Assembly: GCA_000827205.1 (NCBI GenBank)
Contig: KN832562.1
Span: forward strand, 395,172 to 459,171
Direction: 5' to 3'
DNA from: Plicaturopsis crispa FD-325 SS-3
Lineage: Eukaryota > Basidiomycota > Agaricomycetes > Amylocorticiales > Amylocorticiaceae
Length of the DNA: 64,000 bases
The notes under the pieces: generated by a model
What the model saw: the letters and a program-made list of their open reading frames with translations, nothing else
The model's database searches: none
Told to the model about the DNA's origin: nothing
Program-made: the position numbers and the translations under genes
Shown here: positions 24,201 to 36,600 of the stretch, in pieces
How positions within the stretch are numbered: the stretch's first letter is position 1
How the letters are laid out: each line of letters opens with the position of its first letter

Positions 24201-25318
24201 ATCAGCGTCCAGGGCAGAGCCCTTTCGGTGTCACTTTCTCATGGCCATCCGACCTTTGCTGGTCTGTGCTAGGAACACGGATCACTGCGTACCCGTTCGG
24301 CGTCGTCGTTCATGAATCCATGCATACCATCGGACTGGTCATTGTAACTGCAAGACAGTTAATTCGACCGCTCGGGGTTGCTGCGCCCTTGTTGGCTATA
24401 GTTTGACTCTCGGGTATCAATTACCGTACGGAAAGCAATAAGCAATCCGTAGCTTGACGTGGTACGCATGCTACCTTTTCGCGAATCCGTGTCCTATTCT
24501 TACCATCTATATTCTGCTCGCAGACGAAACAACGACGACCCATACCTGGCTACGTCACGGCCTAACCAGGGCCATCGACACTCGGGACGCGCTTCCCTGG
24601 GGTTTACTTCGATGCTTGGCACGTCATACCCGCGTCTGTGCTGTGCACTCGTCGAAGAATCGCTATGGCGTACAAGTGTAGCCTACACAAGTTATTGGCC
24701 GCAGGAGCAAGACTCGAACACGTCTCAGCACTTGACACTGTCCTTCGCTCAGCCACCTCTCCGTTTGTGTACGGCGAATCTCGGTTGTGGGTCCCTATAG
24801 GTCCAACCAGATGTGCTCGAGACTTCTTGTGCTTCTGCGCTAGTCGACGCCTCCACATGCTACCCGTCCCATCATCAATCTCCTTGGGCACATGACACAT
24901 AATATCTCCGGCCTTGCATCGCGTATATCCATCTGACGCCCGCGCATACCTGAGCCTGAGTGTTTCCTCGTAAGGACCACGCACCGTGTTGTATGCGACT
25001 GTCAATCATCGCTCGCGCCAACTACCAGAGGCTGTTCGCGGTGTTATGCCTCTCCGAGGTCTGCCAATTTGTCCTCGCATGTACTGTTTCGCGTACGACG
25101 TGTATCTTCTTGTTGCTTCCTTGCTCGGTTCTTCGCCGATGCTATCCGTTCCCGCTCTCACGCACCACACGTGTCGCTGACGCACACATATATATACCTC
25201 CTTGCCTGTCAACTAGATGTTTCTTTTCACCGCCGAGCGCTGTACGGCTGCATTGTCAAGACCCCCGCAAACACTAACCGACCAACATCTACCCCGAACC
25301 GCGTGCCGTGATCAAGAG
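21286..25318. other. Gene-poor degenerate stretch
   Basis: No gene is supported. Short coding-like pieces exist on +, for example around 22,200-22,420 (LHRRLWHVLDAVLRIYDSLA), with no start, splice logic or recognisable domain. An imperfect inverted repeat around TCATCGATGGAC lies at about 24,047-24,106. The sequence looks like decayed coding or transposon DNA. Confidence 0.4.
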
Positions 25319-27345
25319 ATGGATAAACCTCGCAGTGAGCGCCCGGCGGTGCCACCGACGGATAGTGAGTGCCTCTATATATACTCGGGATCCATCTGAT
25401 AAGCAGAACATATTAGATGATAATACATCTGAGGTCCCACCGTGGCTATCATGGGTGAGGGAACTGCTGGAGGACAATCCTGGGGGAGGAAAGTTTGGTG
25501 AGCAATAAGTCACAAGTAGTTGATGTTTTATATTGCTAACCTTGTACACTGAATCTAGTTAATGAATCAGCAGCATCACCTGAGGTTTCTGGTAAGCTTT
25601 AGTATCTCCATGGCATACCATTTGTGTGTCTACACCATGTGTTATGTCCAGCTTCAAATTATGTGATTGCTAAGCATTGATTATCATGTTAGGGCATAAA
25701 ACCCAAGATAATTCTTCAGTATGGAAGGACTATCTTCATCATGCTACCATCTATGATAAGGACATGCTATCAAGCTGGTCTAACAATATGGATGCACTTC
25801 TCACTTTTGTATGTTATCATACCTTCAGATTTAAATTTATCTAACATGACTTTGGTTTCTCCAGTCAGGTCTTTTTTCTGCAGTTGTCACTGCATTTATC
25901 ATCGAGTTCTACCCACTGCTACAGCCAGATCCTCAGCAAGGTTCTAATGCTCTCTTGCTAGAGATTGCACAATCTATTCATAATCTGGCAAATAATGTTG
26001 CTATGCCAAGCAATGTTACTCTGCCACAACAAAGCCAGACAAGTGCATCTGCAATATTTGTCAATTGTGCTTGGTTTTCAAGCCTGGCTTGCACACTTGC
26101 TGTGCCCCTCATTATCTTGCTAGTCAAGCAGTTGATTTCAGAGCATAAATCCAACCTAGAAGTAGGCACTCCCCAAGAGCAGGCCCATAGGTACCAGTTC
26201 CGCCGTGACAGACTTGTAGCTTGGCACATTCCTATGCTCATTGATACACTGCCAACAATTCTCCATCTTGCACTAGGGCTATTTCTGGTTGGGTTAGTTG
26301 TACTGCTGGAAACAATCAATACAGCTACATTTGTAATCACTACAGTTCTTGTTTTGATTATCCTTGGGTTCTACTTGGTCACTACAATATTACCCTTTCT
26401 CCACCCATCATGCCCTTTCCATAGCCCAATATTGTTAAAAGCTACAGTGGAAATATACTATGTCTCACAAAAAGTGAAACTATATTGGCTGCATTCTAAT
26501 CATGTAATAAGTAGGCAAATACATTATTTACAAGAGCACACATATCTGTGGTGGTCCCAGAAACTCCAATCTGATATTGAAGCTCAAGAAGCTAGGCTTG
26601 CAGATCAGCAAAAATCAACCATGCCAGTCCTGACTTACTCACAGCATCAGGAAAATCAAACTGGTTCCAAAGTTGCTATAAGTTGCTCTAGACTGCTCTA
26701 AGTTGCTATATAGCTCATATAGTTCACATAGACACTATAGGTAGGTGCCAACTATATAGCACCGGATAGATGGCACCTTTTGGGTGATGTGCTATTATAG
26801 CTCGTATAGTTACACTAGATTCCATTGATTTTACCGCATTTTCCCTTGCTATAATAGCTATAACAGCTCTAAGTGCACATATAGAGGTAGGTTCAAAATC
26901 AATTTATTTGTGCTAATTTAATACAAGTACTAATCTACTATTGTAGCCCACACAACGCAATCATGACCAGTAAGATTCCTACCCTCACAAACAGCAAACA
27001 CAGGGACATTAGCACATCATCACTTGCAATTTGTTCCATAACTCACCGCGTGTTCCACTTCCCACTGCACAGCCTCTCCTGCAAAGACGCACAATAGTTT
27101 CTGCATGCAACATAATGTCAGTAACATAGGTTCAAGCTACGGTCTGAGGGGATAAGGGAGAAAATTAGGAACTGAGAGAGGGAGTAGAGAGGGGGGAGTA
27201 ACTTACCACCGAACAAGTAGCGCCGACCCGGCGTCAGTCGCAGCTCACATTGCCCAGCTAGTACCCACAAGCCCAGCTAGTACCCACAAGAGTGCCAGTG
27301 GTGGGGCACAAGCTGGCATGAGCGTTAGCATTTGGGAGAGGTGTC

Positions 27346-27353
27346 TATAAAAG
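27346..27353 (+). promoter_or_regulatory. TATA box-like promoter inside the transposon
   Basis: TATAAAAG stands at the switch from the AT-rich left arm to a GC-rich region, about 430 bp before the first minisatellite-like repeats. It may drive transcription through the cargo. This is only a motif match; no downstream protein is recognisable. Confidence 0.3.
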
Positions 27354-27779
27354 GGCGCCGGCAACGAGCGCGAACTACACGTCACGCGGTGCGACGGCCG
27401 TAGCTTGTGAGCATGTTTTCAACAACAAAGAAAGATAATGGTACTCACATTGAATGGAATAAATTGGGATCACTCCAGTCCTAAGCTGAGGAGGGTGAGT
27501 AGGAAGTGAATTGTCGTCGAGCATGAGCGTTGAGAGTAAAGAACAGAATGAAAAATTGACGTGGCATCAATGTGCAGAGTCTTGCAATCATTCCCACGGT
27601 AATTTCCCGCGCGTCGACTCTTGTCGAAATTTCTCCAAGTCCAATTTGTCTTATCTTCACTCCTCGCACATTCCACACCCATGCCATCGCTTGGGGATCT
27701 ACTAGAAGGGTAGCGGGTGTCTGTGACGAGGCTCATCATAGGAGCAGGTGCGTAATCATGCCTCTTATTAATGTCATAG

Positions 27780-29345
27780 CACAACTAACACACCCCAGCG
27801 ACCACACACGCCCACACGCAAAACAGCGACGGCGCGCAATGGTCCCTGCAACAAACCACCAACGTGCACGCCCGATCAAGCCAGCGCAGCGCCAGAGGCG
27901 GCGCGCTAGGTCTTAGCAACAAACAACCGACGCCCACACCCGATCACGCCGGCGCAGCGCCAGAGGCGGCGCGCTCGCGCAAAACAGCGCCGGCGCTCTA
28001 GGTCCCAACAACAAACTACCGGCGGGCACACCAGAGGCAGCGCGCACGCACCACACGGCGGCGGTGCCACGGTCCCAGCGCCAAACCACGAACCACAACT
28101 TACCACCAACACCCACACGCAACACGGCAACAGCGCGCACGCGCAAAACAGCGGCGGCGTCCCAGCAATGAGCCACCGGCGTCGACGCGCAAAACGCCAG
28201 CGCAGCGCCAGAAGCGGGCGGCGTCGGCGGCACAGTACCAGCACCGAACCACCGACGCTTACGCGCCAAACGGCGACGGTGCGTACGCCCATTCACGCCA
28301 GCGGTGCGCACGGCGGCGACAGCGGCACGGTCCCAGCACCCGACCACCGACGCCTACGCACTCGACGACACCCACGCCCTTGGGCGTTTTCGACGGTGCC
28401 CACGCCCTCATCTCGACAGCGCCTATGCGCGTTTCCGACGACGCCAACGCCTTTGTGCGTTTTTGACGACGCCACGCCTGCACGCGCAACAGCGACAGTT
28501 GTGCCGCGCACAGCGCCCCCGTGCGACGACACCCACGCCCGCGCACATTGTCGACAACGCCGACGTCGTGCGCATTTTTGACAGTGCCCACGACCCCACG
28601 CGTTTTCGACGGCGCCCACGCCCCCGCGCATTCTCGACACCGCCACCACCTCGCGCATTCTCGACACCCCCACGCCCCCTCGCGTTTTTGACAACGCGCA
28701 CGGCGCCGGTGCGCGTTTTCGACAGCGCCCACGCCCTCCACACCGCCGCGTTTTCGACGATGCCGACACCCTCGCATTCGCAACGACACCCACGCCCCCT
28801 CGCGTTTTCGACAACGCGCATGGGCGCCGTGCGCGTTTTCGACAACACCCCCACCCTCATATTTTCAACGACACCCACTCCCAATCGCGTTTTCGACAAC
28901 GCGCACGCGTGCGCCCGTGCGCGTTTTCGACAGCGCCCACGCCCTCCACACCCTCGCGTTTTCGACAGCGCCCCTCCACACCCTCGCATTTTTGACAACG
29001 CCCACGCCCTCGCATTCTCGACAACACCCAAGCCCCTCCGTGTTTTCGACAACGCGCACAGGCGCCGGGCGCATTTTCAACAACGCCTGTGCGCGTTTTT
29101 GACAGCGCAGCTCCAGAGGCGACGCGCATTCGCAATCCGGCGACGGCGCGCCACCGTCAGCAACAAACGATCCACACCCACACCCGATCACGCCGGCGCA
29201 GCACCAGAGGCGGCCTTGCACGCGCAAAACGGCGACTGCACGCCATGGCCCCAACACCGAACCACCGACGCCCACGCCTCAACACCAAAACACCGACCAT
29301 CCACGCCCATGCCCGATCACGCCAGTGCAGTGCCAGAGGTGCATA
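27780..29345. repeat. GC-rich minisatellite cargo of the transposon
   Basis: The core (about 28,360-29,110) repeats a unit like GCGTTTTCGACAACGCGCAC more than a dozen times, with spacers of CGCCCACGCCC type. On both sides lies a second family, CGCAGCGCCAGAGGCGGCGC (about 27,885-28,040 and again 29,185-29,340). Several frames on both strands stay open through the array, which is a by-product of GC-rich repeats with few stop codons. I do not call proteins here. Confidence 0.75.
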
Positions 29346-29594
29346 TCCATGGATAGTTATCATTTCAGTAGAAATACGACATGTATAGCAGTGCTCAAAT
29401 ACACTTATTTTGGATTTTACTTCAATTTTACACCTATTATGACTATGCAATCTATGGGAGCTATGAAAGCTATAATAGTAACTTAGCCTTTTATTAGTTT
29501 GGATGTGCTTTTGCATATTGTAGCTATAGTAGCTCTTATAGCTCTTATAGCAACAAAATTGCCCAAAGTAGCTATTATAGATGATCTTATCTCG

Positions 29595-29616
29595 ACTTTG
29601 TCTATATAGACAAAGT
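29595..29616. repeat. Perfect 22 bp palindrome abutting the right inverted repeat
   Basis: Each half-site reads ACTTTGTCTAT, meeting its exact reverse complement with no spacer. Its last base is the first base of the right terminal repeat. The left end has no equal palindrome. It could be a transposase-binding or cruciform site. Confidence 0.7.
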
Positions 29617-31738
29617 GATTTTCCTGATGCAGCGATTTGGACAACCAAAAGTGCCTTTTACAATGATATCACTTGGGCATGAAAGAAGAGCACTAAAGCT
29701 GAAGAAAGAACATATTACAGTCCGCTGTGTATTGTGGCTTTTGCATGCATCAGAAGATCCAGAAGTTGTTGGAAATGCAATTACTCGCCTGTCATCAGTG
29801 CAGCTACCATTCAATTCTGCCACTGCCAACTATCACACCCTTACAGAGATGCTTGATCACATACTGAAGCATGTTTCACGCCTTCCTAGTCCGCCGTGGA
29901 AACATGCATGGCCACTCCTGACCAAAATCTATCAGCCTCTGGAGCGCGCAGATTGGTCGAAAAGCATACAACACCAAGCCATATGTTTCCGCATAGTGCT
30001 TATTGCCATGTGTCAGCTTGCACATTGTGATACTAGCTCCCAAGAAATTGTGCAAATTGATGCCCATATCAGAGAAAGTTGGGAACCCATCACAAAGGTT
30101 TGGATTTATAGAGACAAACCTGGAAAGTCCCTTGCTACTGCAGCAGATGTCAGGGATATCTGCGGTGATGACCATTTGAAACTTGAGGTATATGCCTTGG
30201 TAAGATGTATTCATTTGCACTGCATGATGCCAGAGAATACAAGCAGCGCTCCTGCTACCAGTAAGCTCCTACATGAGTCAGCAGACTTTGTATTGTCAAT
30301 CCTGGCAGTGGTTGATGTTGAATCCCAACTTGCTTCATCCACAGTGTGGGCAATGCTAAATGTTGTCACTTTGTATATGACAAAGGAAGACATCCATATT
30401 TCAAGTATGCGAAAAAGAATATTCCCATACCTTGTAAAGCAAATGAAAAGACTTTCTACATCTGATGCTACACGGGTTAGTTCTCTAGTACCACTAGCTG
30501 CAGATATGCTTGCAACAAACACCCAGCAATCACGGCAAAAGTACTATATGGATTATTACAAGTTGCCAGACAAAGAAAGACCACAGGCTCTTAGTGTAGC
30601 ATCCATGTCTCGCTTACTCCGGTTCTATGTCTCTGCCCCTCAGCCACACACCCATGACAAAAAACTCATCAATGATTGTGTAGCATATGTTTGCAGAAAT
30701 CTTACAGAGGAAGTTGGTTTATATGATATACTGTATATCATTGATTCATGCAGTGGAGTAGGCTATAAGCCTGATCTCCTGGCCCAATTCCTGTACAATG
30801 TTCCAAGTCTATGTCAGAGTGCAATAGTGGATGAAAGTTCTCTAGCAAGGCAGCAATGTCTAGATATTGCGATAATATTGTGCAATGCAATCAATAAATT
30901 CACTTTGACAGCTGTGCACTTACCATGCACTGATCAGTTTATAGAATTCTTGTGGAATACCAACATGTGGCAGTTCAATCTGGGCAATTCAGTAGCTGAA
31001 CACCAACACCCACTTGATCCTATCATACAATATCTCAAATTATACATAAAAGGTTCAGTGTCACATCATAATGCATATGACAAGCGACATATGGATTTAT
31101 GTGTAGGAGCTCTACTGGGGACTGATATTGTGGATTATCATTATGTTATCAAACATGGTATCCGGAAGGTGGATTTTGAGTTTATGTGGAGGTATTTCAC
31201 CAAGCACAATATTCCAAAAACAATGTCAGACTACTTGCAATCTGTGTCAAGTGATGCAGGTGTTAGGATCATATCTTTCTGGGCGAAGTTTTTGATGGAT
31301 ATGTGGACAGTGAGTCCAGAGCTTGACACTGCTTTTGATTGTACCAACGAGTTACTCCATGCTATGGATAGACATCTGGCAGCCCAATGGCAGCAAGATG
31401 ATACTATGATAATGAAAAGAGAATTTCAGTACCAAAGAGCCTCCTTACATGATTTTATAAGCCCACCAGAAGTTGAACATGGATGGAGTATACACACAAA
31501 GAAGAAACATCACAGTGAACCTAAAGTATGGTTCTCACGGCGAAGACAAGGTTCAGATAATGAAGAGGTTTCAGAGGAATTGCCTTCTGATGTAATGCGG
31601 CCACTTATTTGGAATGCACTTATCACGTCTCCTCAAACTTCACATCCACCAAGAATTGCCAAAGAAACAGTTGCAATATCCCCCACAGGAACTTTGATAT
31701 CACAAGGTGTTCTTTCACTCTTGCTTGGCTCTTGTTGA

Positions 31739-32079
31739 GACTGTATTAGGCTCAATGTATATACTCATATGAAATTTCCTTCCAAATGCAGCTGTTATCA
31801 GAGAAAATGTTGGATTTTTAGAGGCTACTAGCAGTGTCAAGTATGAGAGTAAACATTTCAAACCCCTTGTATGCTGACCCACACTGTATTGATTTGACCC
31901 ATCTCATAGGGTTGCAAACTGAACACATTGTGAGTGACTTTCCAACGTAGAGTGCAAGATGCACCACTACATGGTAAAGTAGACAGGTTTAACTGTGAAC
32001 AATGGGCACAAATAGCATTCAAGAAGACATTCATAATCGCAGTGTGTGTTCAACCTCCAGCAGAGGCAGTGATGGAGGA
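31739..32079. other. 3' flank of DUF6535 copy 2
   Basis: AT-rich sequence after the stop codon of copy 2. No gene is seen. Confidence 0.4.
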
Positions 32080-33680
32080 TAGCAGGATCAATAACTCTCA
32101 GGCAAACATTGTACACCCATTCATACTACTACCACGAGGTGCACGAGCGAGCGAGGGCATCCAGCATGCGCGATTGGCTCGGTCGAAGCGGGCGGAGATG
32201 GGGGGATGCCGTACAGGTGGACCTGTCCCGTCCTGTAATCCAGGCCCCAGCGTGTATGTTGGCTGCCGATTTTGCCCCCCGCGCCATTTAAAACCATACA
32301 AAAGCTCTGAGGTATGCACAACAATCTCCGCACAGATGAGGGAGCCGGCCATATGCTCCAGACACGGCGAAGTTGTTGCCCTATAAGTGTGATCTGCAGC
32401 CCTGCGGACGCGTTCGGACGATCCTCCTGCCACATACACATATGTCAACCAAGGTGGTATAACACAGCGCTTTTCGCGTGGAAATTAGTGGAGACCAGCG
32501 CTATTGTTACCTGCAAGGAGTTAGCATCCAAGCCTTCTGCGACGATGCGATGTCTACGTACTAGCTGACAGTCGCCAGAGCTGAGACAGAGTTGATGTTG
32601 ATGTGCACAGAGTTGTGTGTGTTGCCTGGTCCACGACAGGGCTTTTCGAGTCCACTTTTGTACGTAGGCGACCGGCACTCGGGCGGACTCCAGGGTGAGC
32701 AATGCGCATCCCCGTAGACGTCCACGTCGTTGTCTTAGTACTTATCCTCGTCGCCGTTAACGCGCCGCTAAGACGCGTACACGCGTGAGCGTGGATGACC
32801 TCGTCGAACACCGTCAAGTGCCCTAACACGTTTGTCGTGGGAGCCCGGCGGGCGTGACGATGCTGGAGGACGCACGAGACGACCACGCGCAGATGGGGAC
32901 TGGAGGGTGCGAGTTGCGGGAGTACATGATAGAGCAGGACTGGGTGTCAAAGATGTTGCTAATTGTTGGTAGGCGGCGGAGCTGGTCCGGTGTTAGCGTC
33001 ATGGCGTATGTATATCTGGATGAACCAGCCAACCTCGGGTCAAGTTGCAAATGTACGACGGTCCACGGTCAAGACAGAAAGCACGCACAAACCGGAGAGC
33101 GATGCGCAGACGCTGAACGCGGTAGACGCAGGATCGGGTGAAGTAGATGAACGTGGACGTTGTCCATTCAACTGGTGGACTCGGAGCTGCATCCTGCGGC
33201 CAGGGAAAACACGTGTTATTCGGCGGATGCGAGCGTAAATGGCTAGTTGACGCCGCCTGCGGAGACATGGGATGGGGAGGCGAGCGCTAGTGCTGTGGAA
33301 TTGTTGAAGACGGCAGAGTGACTAATCCACGTCGGAGCTGCGCGGCACGGAGGACTACGGGTAAAGCGCCGAGGCAGATGCTAGCTAGAGCAACGAGCGG
33401 CAATAACGAAGGTCAGCTTCAAGTACTCGAAATCAAGGATGCTGTCGCGTACCGTCAATTTGAGCATGCGAGGCCGGGCTAACCTAGTGAGACGACAGAT
33501 GCAAGCCGGAGCATTGGAAAGTCGTATATGCCTAATCGTGGAAGACGAGAAAGCAGCCGGGACACGAGGGACGATCGAGCGGTATGGACAGGGCTCGGGG
33601 CGGGGAGTAAGGAGGCCAGAATACTCGGGGGCACGTCGCATGCAGCAGTGGGGTGGCTATCTTGCGATGTCTGAAGCGAA
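32080..33680. repeat. Old duplicated segment, copy X2
   Basis: This is the diverged counterpart of 19,230-21,285, in the same orientation and in the same place relative to a DUF6535 gene (just downstream). Landmarks shared with X1 occur at about 32,528 and 33,580. It therefore marks an older duplication of a unit that carried a DUF6535 gene plus this segment. Coding-like fragments on minus are broken by stops. Confidence 0.45.
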
Positions 33681-36600
33681 TGAAAGGACGAAACTTGTTA
33701 CCGTGGAACATGGCCGGCACGATGCAGTCCCGAAGATAGGTTACAAGTGCTGATTGGGTGCAATATTTTCACGGTGGGAGTCATAGGCTAAGTGGAGTAA
33801 GCAGCAAGATATAGCACCCGAGAGCGCTCGCGGTACATGCGCCTGGTTCGAGTCCAGGATAGACAGGCGTATAGCAGCGTGCTCGCGCGCTAGTGTAACG
33901 CGGACAGACAGATAGCAGGGAAACTGTGGGAAGGCATACACATTAGTGGAGGGATTCATGGACGAGACTACGGACTATGGAACTTACGCCGAGAAAAAAT
34001 ACGCAACTGAGTGAGCTGTAGATGCTGGGCACAAGGCTAGTGGACCGACGGAAGTTGCAAACGTGTGCCCCACGATCGCGCTGACATAGCACCCAGAGGT
34101 AGGACGCATAAACGGCAGGACACACACGTGTAGCGCATGTCGTACGTTGGTTTCAGGAGGGTAACCTTCCGCGGAGAGGACTACCGCGGAATGGCAAAAG
34201 TACCATGCACTCGTGGGGTCGATGCACGGTATACAACGTGCGATATAACGGCGGCAGCGGATTCTCGACGATGTACGGAGGGTCGTGTGGGGTCCATAGC
34301 CGGCGCGCCTGTCAACCTAGTTGTTCGTTATGTCACCTGGTCCTGCCAAATGGATTTTCGTTGCCGTCGTGATATCCAAGTCGTCCCGAGTTAGCTTGAG
34401 CACGAGCGAGGATAGCGCCCATCGTGACGACGAGCAGCGCGTCTCGGAGGCGGATAGGAAGACGTCACGTCATCGGATCCTGCCTGTCAGGTCGATGGGA
34501 ACGAGTGCGTGGGGGAAGTCTAGGAGCTCGCAAGATAGACAATGCGGGGACGAAGACTAAAAACATGTGCGACCAGCACATCCCATTGTTCGACATCCGA
34601 GGTCGCCAGCCCGGACACACGGACAGCGGGGAGAGAAGCGAGGCCAAGTGAGCACATCGCGTACGCCGTGGGCTCGCGGCCACTCTTGTGGGTACGAATG
34701 GTCGCGTAGATATGTGAGATGGCACAGCGCAGATGGCACGCTGGACCACGTCGTGGATACGTGGTCAAGCGCCCGCGCCGAAAGACGACAATGCAATTCG
34801 AAGAGCGGCGACATCCGGGATATCCGCCGCCCTCGAGGGCTGCCATGCTATCCAAGTCGTCGAAGAGATGATACATGGCCGACACTTCTGCTACCCCACT
34901 GCGTCCGATTATCAGCATCGCATTATTGTTTCATAGATAACGCACGTACCGGCTTAGCTTCCCTAAACGTGTGCGTCCTTGACAATATCAGCTGTTTAGG
35001 GCTCATAAAACCTGTTGAGATAGCGACTTCAGCTGGGCGTCTGTGCTGTAAAAACGCTAGGTACGCACTACTGGAACGCCTTCTAATCATACTTTTGACG
35101 ACCCAACCCGCTTATCATGCATTTGAAACGTCCGCGGTCCAGCATTCGCGATGGTCTAGCATTCGCGATAGATTCGCGTCCTTCAGCCGTCCGTGGCATT
35201 AGCGGGGCGCCAACGTTGACCGGCTCGCTTGCCGTCTGCGCGCGCGAATTACGCTTGCGGGTATGTCAACCAGGTAGATCGGATTGCGACAACGTCATAC
35301 GAGACGCGGTGCGGTGCTCGTCCGAGTTACGCGGGAACGCATTGTCGTCAACCGCATCACGCGCCCGAACGTCCAGCCCAGACACGACAGACATGACAGG
35401 GACGATTCGGCCACAGCCCTAGCACCGTGACGACGACGAGTACGGGGCGAGGGACGCGACATTCCTTGTCGTTATGTAGCAGAGTATGATGAATGGATTA
35501 TATGGACCGATTGCGTACGCGCCGTGAGGAGGGCGGGACGGCGATGAGACCGGGAGGGCCGAGGCTGCTACGTGGCGAGATTTTTCCAGGTGGAATGGGT
35601 TCCTTACGAGCACTTGTGCATTGCGCAGCCGTGCCGGGGACTCGAAAGCAGTCGTAGCGACGCAGTCGGGAATCGCAGACGAGGGAAGATTCCGACGATG
35701 GCACAGCATAAGCAGGGACAGGGTATGACGGAACTGCGTCGTAGTTTCGGAAAGCATGGCAGAGGTTGTGATGCGAGGTCCGCAGGCGGGATTGTGCACT
35801 CCGAGGAAAGCTGATCGTCCAGAACATTGAATCGGGCACGCGTCGGACGCGCCAAGTCGCATCGCCACTGGTCCCGCGTCGTCTGCGGCAATCCCGCCGC
35901 ATACAAAGTGTGCTACTCGGATCCTGACTTTAGCGGGTCCGGGAGCACCAGTCGGGCGCGAACGCATGGAGGCAATGGGCGCTTCCGGGCATCGATGGAA
36001 GGATGTGCGTTTCTTTGCGAATGCGGACACTCCGTGCTGCGATGGCGGATTCGAAAAGTGACTCGAGGGGACGCAGGCAGGGAGAGCGGCACTGCGTGGA
36101 CGAGTGCTCGCCTGCGAGTCGAAGCGTCTTCTGCGGCCGCGAAAGGGACGCGCCGATCCATATAGCCGTTTAAGTAGGAATGCACGGTCACCTCGTTGGG
36201 GAATGAACGAGTGTTCGTCCGCGCGGCAACACATTGGAGACTTTGGATGTGCGCGGGCTGCGCTGGACCAGCTGGGTGTGTGGCAGGAGTGATAGGGTGG
36301 AAGCTGGAGACACGCTGCGCGCGTTCACGTCGAGAGCAGCAGTCAGATTCAGATACAATGTTCATGAGATGAAACACACACCATGCTACCGTCTCGCTCC
36401 CTGCAGTGCACCGTGTAAGTACTATGCGACCGACTACGAATACGCGTCCGGGCGCCACCTACTGCGCCGCCCGAGGTTCATGAGCGGAACCGCCGATTGC
36501 GAGGATGCTGGCCAATATAATGACGAGGGAGGCAACGACGAGAGCCACGTGGAAGGTGGCTGTCTACGAAGAATGCGAGTCTGTCTTGAGTCTGTCCAAT

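Larger units (their letters stand above)
26645..29629. mobile_element. Non-autonomous TIR DNA transposon inside DUF6535 copy 2
   Basis: The ends are perfect 14 bp inverted repeats: CATCAGGAAAATCA at 26,645-26,658 and its reverse complement at 29,616-29,629. A CAG triplet directly flanks both ends (26,642-26,644 and 29,630-29,632), so the target duplication is 3 bp. The reading frame of the host gene continues across after excision. Next to the ends are AT-rich subterminal stretches full of TTGCTATAAG and AGCTATAATAGC-like motifs, on both sides and partly inverted. No transposase frame is present, so the element depends on a partner. A 3 bp duplication occurs in CACTA- and Harbinger-type elements, but the terminal bases match neither consensus, so I leave the superfamily open. 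Confidence 0.8.
25319..31738 (+). pseudogene. DUF6535 family gene, copy 2, split by a DNA transposon
   Basis: Exons are 25319-25364, 25417-25497, 25559-25591, 25693-25808 and 25865 onward. The last exon is broken at 26,644 by the element 26,645-29,629 and resumes at 29,633. As it stands, reading runs through the left inverted repeat and stops at 26,701, giving about 370 aa with only the DUF6535 membrane part (SGLFSAVVTAFIIEFY, FVNCAWFSSLACTLAVPLII). The downstream half is still fully open for about 2.1 kb, to a stop at 31,738, and keeps the family C-terminal block (YQRASLHDFISPPEVEHGW, VWFSRRR). Removing the element and one CAG leaves the two halves in the same frame, so the insertion is the only obvious lesion and looks young. 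The N-terminal first exons differ from the other copies. A truncated membrane protein may still be made. Confidence 0.75.

Noticed and set aside
28259-29356. Several overlapping long open frames on both strands (up to 350 codons)
   Set aside because: They lie in the minisatellite, are open in several frames on both strands at once, and encode only the repeat. This is what GC-rich, stop-poor tandem repeats give.
26645-29629. Helitron or LTR element as explanation for the insert in DUF6535 copy 2
   Set aside because: Perfect terminal inverted repeats with a 3 bp target duplication do not fit a Helitron (no TIR, A/T target) or an LTR element (direct repeats, 4-6 bp duplication).
26645-29629. 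Reading the interruption of DUF6535 copy 2 as two separate genes
   Set aside because: The downstream half has no own start context, begins in the middle of the family alignment and is in frame with the upstream half after removal of the element.
33842-33860. tRNA-like T-arm (CCTGG-TTCGAGT-CCAGG)
   Set aside because: A perfect T-stem and loop, but no D-arm, anticodon arm or acceptor stem can be drawn at proper distance. Probably chance.
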